From: Chryseobacterium salipaludis
GTDB taxonomy: Bacteria > Bacteroidota > Bacteroidia > Flavobacteriales > Weeksellaceae
Length of the DNA stretch: 64,000 nucleotides
Reading direction: 5' to 3'
Assembly: GCF_022968825.1 (NCBI RefSeq)
Contig: NZ_JALHKS010000002.1
Span: 248,001-312,000, forward strand
A program made the translations under genes and the position numbers. Shown piece after piece: positions 42,469-50,470 of this stretch. Every line of letters starts with the position of its first letter. Position 1 is the first letter of the stretch. The notes beneath the pieces were generated by a model. The model had not been told where the DNA came from. It ran no database searches and saw nothing but the letters and a program-made list of their open reading frames with translations.

Positions 42469-42723
42469 TTGAAAAGAGATATTTCCGATAAGCTGTGTTG
42501 CTTCCCGCGTCAGAAACCAGGCAGAATCCTGGGCTATGCCAATGAGAACCTGACCATGCCTAATAAGATTATTGAAATGGGCCTGTTGCCGGAAACGCAG
42601 TTTAAGATTTTATACCAGGCACCTTTCAAAGGTCCGTTGTACATTGAGTTTGGCGACGAAAAAAGCCGCATTGCCCTTCGCGAAGAAGAAGCACGCTTTA
42701 TCATCGTTGATTCCCTAACCTAA
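42469..42723 (+). CDS. feoA: Ferrous iron transport protein A (FeoA), TTG start
   Basis: 84 residues with the SH3-like FeoA fold: PGRILGYANENLTMPNKIIEMG, then FKILYQAPFKGPLYIEFG and SRIALREEEARFIIV. FeoA is a small cytoplasmic partner that supports the FeoB permease. No ATG lies near the N-terminus. I choose the TTG at 42469 (KRDISDK) because it gives the usual 18-nt spacing from the TAnnTTTG box; the TTG at 42448 lies inside that box. feoB follows after 42 nt. Confidence 0.88.
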   Translation: MKRDISDKLCCFPRQKPGRILGYANENLTMPNKIIEMGLLPETQFKILYQAPFKGPLYIEFGDEKSRIALREEEARFIIVDSLT

Positions 42724-42765
42724 ATTTTCTCCTGAAACTTGCAAGAGTTGCTGCAGGAGCGCAAA

Positions 42766-44796
42766 ATGAACCATCCCAGCAAACAAATCCTATTGGTCGG
42801 AAATCCCAATGTAGGGAAATCCACCATTTTTAATTTACTGTGTAACAAGAAACAAAAGACCGGAAATTATGCTGGTGTTACCGTGGCGAGCCATTCCGGC
42901 GACTACGAATACCGCGGTGAGCATGTGGAAGTAGTGGATCTGCCGGGGTCTTACAGTATTTATCCCGGCTCCGAAGACGAAGCTATTTTTTCCAAATTCC
43001 TGATAGATGAGCAGTACAAATACAGCGGCGTTGTCTATATCCTCGAAACACTGAGCATCAAGCGCGGCCTGCTTCTATTTCAGCAGATTCAGGATTTAGG
43101 GATTCCGGCCTTGCTTGTGGTCAATCAGATCGACCAGGCGGAGCGGCGTGGCATCACCATCGATACGGATAAATTAGCCGAAGAACTGAATGTAACTGTG
43201 CTGCGGGCCAATGCCAAAGAAAATCAGGGCATCGACCAGCTGCGCGAAGAAATTTTCAATAATAATTTTGCAGTTTCTTCCACGGTTTCTTTTGATATTC
43301 CCACCGAACAGAAAGGTTTGGTTTTTAAAATACTGCAGGAAACCACCGAGCAGAATCAATATAAAATCTGGACCCTGCTGGCTTCCGAAACCTATATGGG
43401 CAAACTGGAAAGCGTGCAGGAGCTGATGAACAATGACGAGGTCAAATGCCTTGTGCCGAAACGCCTGCAAACCCAGGAAACCATTCGCCGATACCAGCAG
43501 ATTGACCGGATTATGTCGGCCGTGGTAGCTAAAAAACCACAATTCAAGGAACTGCTGACTGAGAAGCTGGACCGCATCCTGGTACATAAATTCTGGGGCT
43601 ATGTGGTTTTTGCCGGAATATTATTGTTTATTTTCCAGAGTGTGTTTTTCCTGGCCGAATATCCAATGGACTGGATTTCCGAGTTTTTCCTCTGGCTGTC
43701 TTCGTTCGTAGGAGCCCATTTACCGGAAGGACCGATTAGTTCGCTGCTGGCCAACGGGATTATTCCGGGTGTAGGTGGAATTATGGTCTTTGCGCCCCAG
43801 ATCGGGATTTTGCTGTACTTTCTTTACCTGCTGGAAGACTCGGGCTACATGGCACGTGTGATCTTCCTGATGGATCGTTTTTTGCGGCCGTTTGGACTGA
43901 ATGGGAAGAGTATTGTGCCGCTGGTATCGGGTACAGCCTGTGCCATTCCTGCCGTCATGTCGACCCGGAATATCGAGAATGTCAAAGAAAGACTCATCAC
44001 CATTCTGGTAACGCCGTTTATGACCTGTTCGGCACGGCTGCCGGTGTACAGTATCATCATCGGGTTGATTGTGCCGGATAAGTTTATCCTAGGCGTCAGC
44101 TACAAAGCTTTGGCACTGATGGCGATGTATTTTCTGGGCTTTTTTACTTCACTGGTTTCTGCTTTTATCTTAAAAAAAATTATTCCGAGCAAAGGAAAAT
44201 CTTTCCTGGTGATGGATTTGCCGTCGTATAAAATGCCACTGTTTGGTTATGATTTTAAGATTGTTCTAGGCAAAGTATGGGAGTTCGTGACCGGCGCCGG
44301 AAAAATCATTTTCTTCTTCAGTATTGTGATTTGGTTCTTCAGTTATATCGGACCAAAGCAGCAGCCTGATGAAATGGTCGCTACTGATGTGAAGCTGGAA
44401 AATTCCTATCTGGCTAAAATGGGCAAAACCATTGAGCCGGCCATCGCACCGCTTGGCTACGACTGGAAAATGGGCGTAGGAATCCTGACCAGTTTTGTGG
44501 CGCGCGAAGTTTTTGTGGGAACCATGGCCACCTTGTACAGCCTGGACGAAGAAGCACCGGAAGGCACCATTAGCGAGAAAATGCGCAGTGACGTGAAACC
44601 CAATGGCGAAAAGATGTTCAATCTGGCCACTGGGGTATCTATTTTGCTGTTCTATGCCTTTGCGATGCAATGTATTTCCACTGTGGCGGTGGTGTACCGC
44701 GAAACCAAGTCCTGGAAATGGACGGTGGCACAGCTCGTGGGAATGTCGGGACTGGCGTACATAGCGTCGCTCATCGCTTATCAGATTTTAAAGTAA
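42766..44796 (+). CDS. feoB: Ferrous iron transport protein B (FeoB)
   Basis: 676 residues. The N-terminal G domain has G1 GNPNVGKST, G3 DLPGSYSIYPGSED and G4 NQID; then come a helical GDI-like domain and a C-terminal membrane part with two Gate motifs (LEDSGYMARVIFLMDR; GILTSFVAREVFVGTM) and SGTACAIPAVMSTR. It is the inner-membrane Fe2+ permease. I start at the ATG of 42766; a TTG at 42739 would add nine unrelated residues. The stop shares one base with the next start (TAATG). Confidence 0.95.
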   Translation: MNHPSKQILLVGNPNVGKSTIFNLLCNKKQKTGNYAGVTVASHSGDYEYRGEHVEVVDLPGSYSIYPGSEDEAIFSKFLIDEQYKYSGVVYILETLSIKRGLLLFQQIQDLGIPALLVVNQIDQAERRGITIDTDKLAEELNVTVLRANAKENQGIDQLREEIFNNNFAVSSTVSFDIPTEQKGLVFKILQETTEQNQYKIWTLLASETYMGKLESVQELMNNDEVKCLVPKRLQTQETIRRYQQIDRIMSAVVAKKPQFKELLTEKLDRILVHKFWGYVVFAGILLFIFQSVFFLAEYPMDWISEFFLWLSSFVGAHLPEGPISSLLANGIIPGVGGIMVFAPQIGILLYFLYLLEDSGYMARVIFLMDRFLRPFGLNGKSIVPLVSGTACAIPAVMSTRNIENVKERLITILVTPFMTCSARLPVYSIIIGLIVPDKFILGVSYKALALMAMYFLGFFTSLVSAFILKKIIPSKGKSFLVMDLPSYKMPLFGYDFKIVLGKVWEFVTGAGKIIFFFSIVIWFFSYIGPKQQPDEMVATDVKLENSYLAKMGKTIEPAIAPLGYDWKMGVGILTSFVAREVFVGTMATLYSLDEEAPEGTISEKMRSDVKPNGEKMFNLATGVSILLFYAFAMQCISTVAVVYRETKSWKWTVAQLVGMSGLAYIASLIAYQILK

Positions 44797-44948
44797 TGGA
44801 CACCTCACTTCTTATTCAGTATATTCTTATTGCGGCTGTGGTCTTGTTTGCAGGTTACAAACTGTATCAGATTATTGCCAAAAACTTTGCGCCTAAAAAA
44901 TTCAAAAAAGGAAAACCTGGCTGCGATTCGGATTGTGGCTGCTCATAA
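44796..44948 (+). CDS. FeoB-associated Cys-rich membrane protein
   Basis: 50 residues: a membrane segment (LIQYILIAAVVLFAGYKLYQII) and a basic linker ending in PGCDSDCGCS. The Cys cluster next to the membrane is the hallmark of the small proteins encoded after feoB in Bacteroidota and Firmicutes, proposed to hand over or sense iron. It is translationally coupled to feoB. A longer in-frame reading from 44670 is only a shadow of feoB. Confidence 0.9.
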   Translation: MDTSLLIQYILIAAVVLFAGYKLYQIIAKNFAPKKFKKGKPGCDSDCGCS

Positions 44949-44975
44949 GCCATTGATTCCGAGATGAATTTTGGT

Positions 44976-44983
44976 TAACTTTG
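44976..44983 (+). promoter_or_regulatory. TAnnTTTG box before the Uma2 gene
   Basis: TAACTTTG, 14 nt before the ATG at 44998. Confidence 0.6.
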
Positions 44984-44997
44984 ATGAAAATTGCGTT

Positions 44998-45579
44998 ATG
45001 GAAATAACAAGTTTGAGCCAGGTTGATTTAAATAAGTCCTACACGTATGCAGATTATCTGCTGTGGAAGTTTAAGGAAAGGGTAGAGCTGTTCAGGGGAA
45101 AAATATTCAAAATGAGTCCTGCGCCGGCAAGGGTACATCAGGATATTCTGCGAAACATGACGCTTACTTTCGCCCCATACTTCAGAACAAATGCTTGCAG
45201 GCTGTATTTCGCACCTTTTGATGTTCGGCTTCCCAGTAAAAATGGGGAGATTGAAACGGTGGTGCAGCCGGATTTATGTGTAGTTTGTGATCTTTCCAAA
45301 CTCGATGATAAAGGGTGCCTGGGCGCGCCTGACCTGATTGTGGAAATCCTTTCGCCGGGGAATACAAAAAAGGAAATGGATCTTAAGTACAGTATTTATG
45401 AGGAAGCCGGCGTTCTGGAATATTGGTTGGTGCATCCTACCGATAAAAACATTCAGGTTTTTGTGCTGGAGAATGGGATCTATATTGGTTTAAAACCGGT
45501 AACCGAGGGGCAGATCATGACTTCCCGCACCTTTCCTGAACTGAGTTTCAGCACGGATGAAATTTTTCAGAATCTGTAA
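44998..45579 (+). CDS. Uma2 family (PD-(D/E)xK) protein
   Basis: 193 residues. The nuclease fold motifs are VELFRGKIFKMSPAP, VVQPDLCVVCD (catalytic Asp) and APDLIVEILSPG (Glu), followed by EAGVLEYWLVHPTDKNIQV. Uma2 proteins are abundant in cyanobacteria and scattered elsewhere; some are transposon-related, most have no known role. No mobile element borders were seen next to it. The start at 44998 is set by the TAnnTTTG box lying between it and a TTG at 44971. Confidence 0.87.
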   Translation: MEITSLSQVDLNKSYTYADYLLWKFKERVELFRGKIFKMSPAPARVHQDILRNMTLTFAPYFRTNACRLYFAPFDVRLPSKNGEIETVVQPDLCVVCDLSKLDDKGCLGAPDLIVEILSPGNTKKEMDLKYSIYEEAGVLEYWLVHPTDKNIQVFVLENGIYIGLKPVTEGQIMTSRTFPELSFSTDEIFQNL

Positions 45580-45685
45580 AACAATATATCACTGCTTGTT
45601 GTTTTTCATACAATTTTATAAAAAGGTCTTATAATACGATTCATATACATATGAAGGCATACCTGCAGATACGCAGGATATTTCG

Positions 45686-45693
45686 TACTTTTG
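45686..45693 (+). promoter_or_regulatory. TAnnTTTG box, probable glmM promoter
   Basis: TACTTTTG, about 70 nt before the glmM ATG, next to a small cctgc/gcagg hairpin. Confidence 0.55.
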
Positions 45694-45762
45694 TACTACT
45701 GAAAATTGCTGGCTGATTCGTTGAGATTTTTCACAAGACAGCAGCATAAATCCTACACTTTT

Positions 45763-47148
45763 ATGTCCCTAATCAAATCAATATCAGGTATCCGCGGAAC
45801 CATCGGCGGGCGTGTCAACGAAAACCTGACACCGCTGGATGTGGTGAAATTTACCTCCGCTTTTGGAACCTGGCTGCAGCAGAACAATAATAAAAAAGAC
45901 CTCACGCTGGTAATTGGTCGTGATGCCCGTATTTCCGGTGCCATGATTAATTCCCTGGTGACCGCAACTTTGCAGGGACTGGGTATCCATGTGATTGATT
46001 TAGGACTTTCCACCACACCGACGGTGGAAGTAATGGTGCCCGAGCTGAAGGCAGACGGCGGCATTATCCTGACGGCTTCGCACAATCCGAAACAATGGAA
46101 CGCACTGAAACTGTTGAACCATAAAGGCGAATTCATCACCGGTGAAAATGGGGCAGAAGTACTGGCACTGGCAGAAAGTGAAGATTTTGATTATGCGGAA
46201 GTAGATGAACTCGGTTCTTATGAAACCCGAAAGGATGGCATCGATATCCACATTGAAAAAATATTAAATCTGCCGGCCGTGGATGCAGAAGCGATCCGGC
46301 CTAAAAAATATAAAGTAGTCGTGGATGCCGTAAATTCCACCGGCGGTATTGCCATTCCGCAATTGCTCGAGGAACTGGGCTGCGAAGTGGTTAAGCTATA
46401 CTGCGAACCGAACGGTCATTTCCCGCACAACCCGGAACCTTTGAAAGAACATTTGGGAGATATCTGCGAACTCGTGAAACGCGAAAAGGCAGATCTGGGT
46501 ATCGTGGTCGATCCGGATGTAGACCGCCTCGCACTGGTCGATGAAAACGGAGAGCTCTTCGGAGAAGAATATACCTTGGTGGCTGTAGCGGATTACCTGC
46601 TGAAAAGAACGCCCGGAACTGCTGTTTCCAATCTTTCTTCCAGCCGTGCGTTGCGCGATGTAGCAAATGGGTTGAATTCAGAATATTTTGCGAGTGCCGT
46701 GGGAGAGGTGAATGTGGTTACCTTGATGAAAGAAAAAAATGCCGTTATCGGTGGTGAAGGAAATGGCGGAATTATTTATCCGGAACTTCATTACGGCAGA
46801 GATTCACTGGTGGGTGTGGCGTTATTCCTGACACATCTGGCTAAGGAAAACAAAACCGTATCAGAACTGCGTGCAGGTTATCCCGCTTACTTTATGGGTA
46901 AAAAGAAACTGGAACTTACACCTGATATCGACGTAGATGCCCTTTTAACAAAAGTTAAAAATTATTATCAAAACGAAAAGATTTCGACGGTCGATGGTGT
47001 GAAGATTGATTTCGAGAAAAATTGGGTACATTTAAGGAAGTCAAACACGGAACCGATTATCAGGATTTATACGGAAGCATTCTCTCAGGAAGAGGCTGAC
47101 GAATTAGGAGAACAGATGATCATAAAAATACGTGAGCTGCTTGATTGA
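45763..47148 (+). CDS. glmM: Phosphoglucosamine mutase
   Basis: 461 residues of the alpha-D-phosphohexomutase family. The phosphoserine loop is LTASHNPKQWNALK; the metal loop is VVDPDVDRLALVDENG; the sugar loop is GGEGNGGIIYPE; and the C-terminal phosphate-binding RKSNTEPIIRIYTEA completes the set. GlmM makes glucosamine-1-phosphate for UDP-GlcNAc; phosphomannomutase/phosphoglucomutase activity is possible for this branch. I start at 45763 (MSLIKSISGIRGTIGG), the conserved N-terminus, not at 45706. Confidence 0.9.
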   Translation: MSLIKSISGIRGTIGGRVNENLTPLDVVKFTSAFGTWLQQNNNKKDLTLVIGRDARISGAMINSLVTATLQGLGIHVIDLGLSTTPTVEVMVPELKADGGIILTASHNPKQWNALKLLNHKGEFITGENGAEVLALAESEDFDYAEVDELGSYETRKDGIDIHIEKILNLPAVDAEAIRPKKYKVVVDAVNSTGGIAIPQLLEELGCEVVKLYCEPNGHFPHNPEPLKEHLGDICELVKREKADLGIVVDPDVDRLALVDENGELFGEEYTLVAVADYLLKRTPGTAVSNLSSSRALRDVANGLNSEYFASAVGEVNVVTLMKEKNAVIGGEGNGGIIYPELHYGRDSLVGVALFLTHLAKENKTVSELRAGYPAYFMGKKKLELTPDIDVDALLTKVKNYYQNEKISTVDGVKIDFEKNWVHLRKSNTEPIIRIYTEAFSQEEADELGEQMIIKIRELLD

Positions 47149-47182
47149 ATTATAATAAGATATTCATCAGAAATTAAATGAA

Positions 47183-47413
47183 ATGAGTGCAGATATTACA
47201 CTTCAAAGTAAAAAACTGGAATTGATTCGGTGGCTTGCTGAACTGCAGGATTCCGCGGTCATTAATGAAATTTTTGAGCTTAAGAAAAAAGATAAAGAGT
47301 GGTGGAACGAAATATCCACAGCTGAGCGTGAATCCATTAAGTCGGGTATGAAAGATATAGATGAAGGGCGACTTATCCCACACGAAGAGATAGTACGATA
47401 TTTTAAAAAATGA
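47183..47413 (+). CDS. Putative antitoxin of a RelE/ParE-type module
   Basis: 76 residues: a mainly helical small acidic-basic protein with LIRWLAELQDSAVINEIFEL and a C-terminal segment ESIKSGMKDIDEGRLIPHEE. This matches the short addiction-module components that precede ParE-like toxins. The stop overlaps the toxin start by 4 nt. No upstream TAnnTTTG box in a suitable place was seen; glmM ends 34 nt upstream. Confidence 0.82.
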   Translation: MSADITLQSKKLELIRWLAELQDSAVINEIFELKKKDKEWWNEISTAERESIKSGMKDIDEGRLIPHEEIVRYFKK

Positions 47414-47703
47414 AAAAAATTGAGTGGACGTATCGGGCAAAGAATGAATTAGAACAGACGTATAATTTCTGGCTTGAGCATAATTTGTCGGTAACCTACT
47501 CGGAAAAAGTTTTGGATGAAACGCTGAAAGCAGTTAATTTAATTGCTAAAAATCCTGAAATCGGTCGCGAGGATAAGAATCTTAGGTTAAGAAGATTTCT
47601 GTTATTGGAATATTTCTCACAGGTATATCGCGTTGAAAAGGATAAAATAAGAATTGTATCATTTTTTGATAACAGAAGAAGGCCTCAGTCCAAAGAATTA
47701 TAA
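47410..47703 (+). CDS. RelE/ParE family toxin
   Basis: 97 residues with the ParE/RelE superfamily pattern: IEWTYRAKNELEQTYNFWLE at the N-terminus, IAKNPEIGRED in the middle and LEYFSQVYRVEKDKIRIVSFFD followed by NRRRP at the C-terminus. ParE members act on gyrase and RelE members on mRNA; the sequence does not tell which. The C-terminal catalytic-type Arg residues are present, so it seems intact. Confidence 0.87.
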   Translation: MKKIEWTYRAKNELEQTYNFWLEHNLSVTYSEKVLDETLKAVNLIAKNPEIGREDKNLRLRRFLLLEYFSQVYRVEKDKIRIVSFFDNRRRPQSKEL

Positions 47704-47764
47704 TTAAATAAAAATGCTGGGGGTAGTAAGATGATGGTCTGATACCGTTGGTACTGTAAATACA

Positions 47765-49135
47765 TTGGAAGAATTTTTTGAAAACGAACTGGTTCAGCGA
47801 TTTGAAACCATGATTGAAAATAATGAGGAACTCTACTTTGAAACAGAGGAGTATGAGGAAATCATTATTCATTACCTGGAACTGGGCGATATTTCTTTTG
47901 CAGAAATGGCGGTGAAATACGGCCTGAAAATACACCCGGGTTCCGTGGACCTGAAGATTAAAAAGTTCGAGGTTTTCCTCGAACTCGAAAAATACACGGA
48001 GGCGAAAGAACTGATGTCTGAACTGTATGAAACCGCGCAGGAAAACACGGATTTCCTTGTGTGCTGCGCTAAATATTACAGCAATCTGGGCAACCCGCGC
48101 CGTGCGATTTCCTATTGTGAAAAAGCCTTGGAGTTGAAAGAAGAGGAAAATTTCCTGAACAATTTCATTGCAGATGAATATGTGAATCTGGAAGATCCCT
48201 TCAAAGCTCTGAAGCATTACAAACAGGCCATGCAGCATGATCCGCAGGATGAGTATGCGCTTGAGAATGTGATGTTCTGCTACAACCAGCTGCAGCGCGG
48301 CGATGAAGCCATTAAATTCCTGAACGGATATCTGGATACCTACTCGTATTCCGAAACCGCCTGGTATGAATACGGACAGTTCTATTTCAACCGGAAGAAT
48401 TACGAAGAAGCCATTCGGGGCTTTGATTATCTGCTGGCAATTAACTCACAGTCGATCGGCGTGTATGCCAATAAAGCGGCCTGTTATGAAGCCATGGAAG
48501 CCTGGGAGGAAGCCATTAAGGTATATGAAGAAATGCTGGCACTGGAGTACACAAAATCATTTACCTATTACAAAATAGGGTTGTGCTACAAAGAGAACAA
48601 GCAGCTTGTACTGGCACTGAACGCATTTCAGAAGTCGTTGCGCGATGATCCGCAATTCTATCTCTCCATGATGGAACAATCCTATCTGTACGAAGAAATG
48701 GGCAGCATGCGGGAAGCACTTCACTTCGCGAAGGAAGCCGTTTCTCTGAACGACAGCAGCCTGGATTATCAGAAGCGTTTGGCGTTTTTATACATTGATT
48801 CCGGCAAATTCGAGGAAAGCCTGGAATGTCTGAAAAAACTGGTGTATTACGAGCCCAACCGTTTTTATAACTGGTATGCGCATTCGGAAGTACTGATGTT
48901 GCTCGGTGAATATGAGGAGGCAGTCACAATTTTACTGCAGGCACTGAAACAGCACCACCGGGCAGAATTATATTATCAGCTCAGTAACTGTTATTTCCAT
49001 TTGAACAGTCAGAAAAAAGGCAGGGCTGCTTTGGCCAAAGCGCTGGAGCTGGACCCGAAACTGCTGGAAGATATGCAACAGAAATATCCCTTTATCCGGG
49101 AAGAAATTGACCGCGTGAAAGCAAAGAAGAAATAA
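47765..49135 (+). CDS. Tetratricopeptide repeat protein, TTG start
   Basis: 456 residues made almost wholly of TPR-like helical pairs (for example AKYYSNLGNPRRAISYCEKALEL is one repeat near residues 98-120; YEYGQFYFNRKNYEEAIRGF another). No signal peptide. No ATG precedes the conserved N-terminus; TTG at 47765 (EEFFENELVQRF) is the likely start, with a near-miss box TACCGTTG 14 nt upstream. It probably acts as a cytoplasmic interaction scaffold; no partner can be named. Confidence 0.82.
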   Translation: MEEFFENELVQRFETMIENNEELYFETEEYEEIIIHYLELGDISFAEMAVKYGLKIHPGSVDLKIKKFEVFLELEKYTEAKELMSELYETAQENTDFLVCCAKYYSNLGNPRRAISYCEKALELKEEENFLNNFIADEYVNLEDPFKALKHYKQAMQHDPQDEYALENVMFCYNQLQRGDEAIKFLNGYLDTYSYSETAWYEYGQFYFNRKNYEEAIRGFDYLLAINSQSIGVYANKAACYEAMEAWEEAIKVYEEMLALEYTKSFTYYKIGLCYKENKQLVLALNAFQKSLRDDPQFYLSMMEQSYLYEEMGSMREALHFAKEAVSLNDSSLDYQKRLAFLYIDSGKFEESLECLKKLVYYEPNRFYNWYAHSEVLMLLGEYEEAVTILLQALKQHHRAELYYQLSNCYFHLNSQKKGRAALAKALELDPKLLEDMQQKYPFIREEIDRVKAKKK

Positions 49136-49146
49136 TTTCCACACAT

Positions 49147-49171
49147 AAAGCAGGTTAACGCCTGCTTTTTT
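49147..49171. terminator. Bidirectional terminator between TPR and membrane-protein genes
   Basis: An 8-bp stem (49147-49154 with 49161-49168) and a T-run on plus; the minus side has a shorter T-tail. The genes on both sides converge here. Confidence 0.8.
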
Positions 49172-50439
49172 TATATATAATACCGGTTCAGAAATTCGAA
49201 GAACTCTGCCATCCTGTATATGTTATTCACCGCAAGGTAGAGCAGCAGGACACTCACCGTTGCAAACAAACCTGAAAGTACGGACGGCTTGTTCCTGTAG
49301 GAATAAAACAACCAGCCCAGCAGCAGCGGAAACAAAAAAACGAAATGGCCACCATAAATATAACTCGTGTGCAAGCCAAACTTCAGCACTGCGTGGATGA
49401 TGACATCGATTAAAAATGACAGCATTAGTATTTGCGCAAGTTTATTTTTAAAATTAACAACATACGACCACAACAGCAGCACCAGCACAATTACCACGAA
49501 AGCGTAGGCGAGGTAACTGCTGTAAACATCCATAAACAAAGCCTTGTACGCGAAGCCGTGCTTAGTTTTATAGTCCCTGACCACATAACTGCTCAGCAAC
49601 ATATTTCCGCCCAAAAACCAGGAGCTGACCATGTCCCAGACAGGCGTTACTTTCGGATTGGAAAACTTGTCATACTGCTGCCCTGATTTGTTTAAAAACT
49701 GCATCCATTTAAAATCAATCCGGTACAAAAACAAGAACATGAACAAAACCGCCGAAATAAAAATACGCAGAGCCGTTCTGCCAAAGGCTTTAGGTTTTTT
49801 AAATACCGTCTTTTGAAACAATGCCGGAATGTACACCTTAACAATATTTGTAATGGTAAGTCCACCAATGCTCACCGCGGCAAGTGTGAAAGCAGTCCAG
49901 GGAATTTCATGTTCCTTCCTTAATTTTAATGCTGCATAATAATTAAACAAAATCAGCAATAAGAGCGTATAGGTATAGGTTTCCGGTGTAAAGGAAAGTA
50001 GGATCGTGGTGCTGAAAAAAGCCATGAACGCAACCAGCAGTAAATTAATCTTATCCGGCAGGCGGATGATATTCCGCAGATATTTATAAACCTGCAGCAA
50101 ACTAAAACTTACCGCAATGCTGCTGCACAAGCCCAGAACCAAACGAAAGACTTCATTCTTCTGTCCACCTGAAATAAGTAACGCCAGTTCACGCAGCCAG
50201 TTGAAAAAATAATTAGCGAGCGGATGCCGTTCGTATCCCCCGCCGGTCATCACAATGGCGCGGTTATCGAAACTGAAATAGGCATCCCAGGGGATGCGGT
50301 CGTCAAAAATAATCCGGTAGTTCCAGGCGATATAGGAAGCCAGCGTTCCGTATATCATCAGGAAAATAAGCAGCAAAAAGGTTTCAGTACGATTCTGCGG
50401 AAAAACAGTCTGCAGCAGGTAACGGAACTTCTGTTTCAA
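49171..50439 (-). CDS. Polytopic membrane protein, DUF6080-like, TTG start
   Basis: 422 residues with about ten or more membrane segments and conserved loops such as YRIIFDDRIPWDAYFSFDN and GGGYERHPLANYFFNWLREL, which look like the first periplasmic loop of GT-C glycosyltransferase-like membrane proteins. I think it belongs to DUF6080, but this is from memory. The longest frame begins at 50514 inside selO; I prefer the TTG at 50439 (KQKFRYLL), because a TAnnTTTG box lies 16 nt upstream, just after the selO stop. Confidence 0.78.
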   Translation of the reverse strand: MKQKFRYLLQTVFPQNRTETFLLLIFLMIYGTLASYIAWNYRIIFDDRIPWDAYFSFDNRAIVMTGGGYERHPLANYFFNWLRELALLISGGQKNEVFRLVLGLCSSIAVSFSLLQVYKYLRNIIRLPDKINLLLVAFMAFFSTTILLSFTPETYTYTLLLLILFNYYAALKLRKEHEIPWTAFTLAAVSIGGLTITNIVKVYIPALFQKTVFKKPKAFGRTALRIFISAVLFMFLFLYRIDFKWMQFLNKSGQQYDKFSNPKVTPVWDMVSSWFLGGNMLLSSYVVRDYKTKHGFAYKALFMDVYSSYLAYAFVVIVLVLLLWSYVVNFKNKLAQILMLSFLIDVIIHAVLKFGLHTSYIYGGHFVFLFPLLLGWLFYSYRNKPSVLSGLFATVSVLLLYLAVNNIYRMAEFFEFLNRYYI

Positions 50440-50455
50440 AGGGTGCGTATTTGCG

Positions 50456-50463
50456 CAAAAGTA
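50456..50463 (-). promoter_or_regulatory. TAnnTTTG box deciding the TTG start of the membrane protein
   Basis: Minus strand TACTTTTG, 16 nt before the TTG at 50439 and 7 nt after the selO stop. Confidence 0.65.
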
Positions 50464-50470
50464 CGCTTTT

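Noticed and set aside
44670-44795. N-terminal extension of the Cys-rich membrane protein into feoB
   Set aside because: It lies wholly within the conserved feoB C-terminus in another frame; the TAATG junction gives the natural start.
47318-47326. An ATATCCACA sequence, one change from a DnaA box
   Set aside because: It is single, inside the antitoxin gene and far from other boxes.
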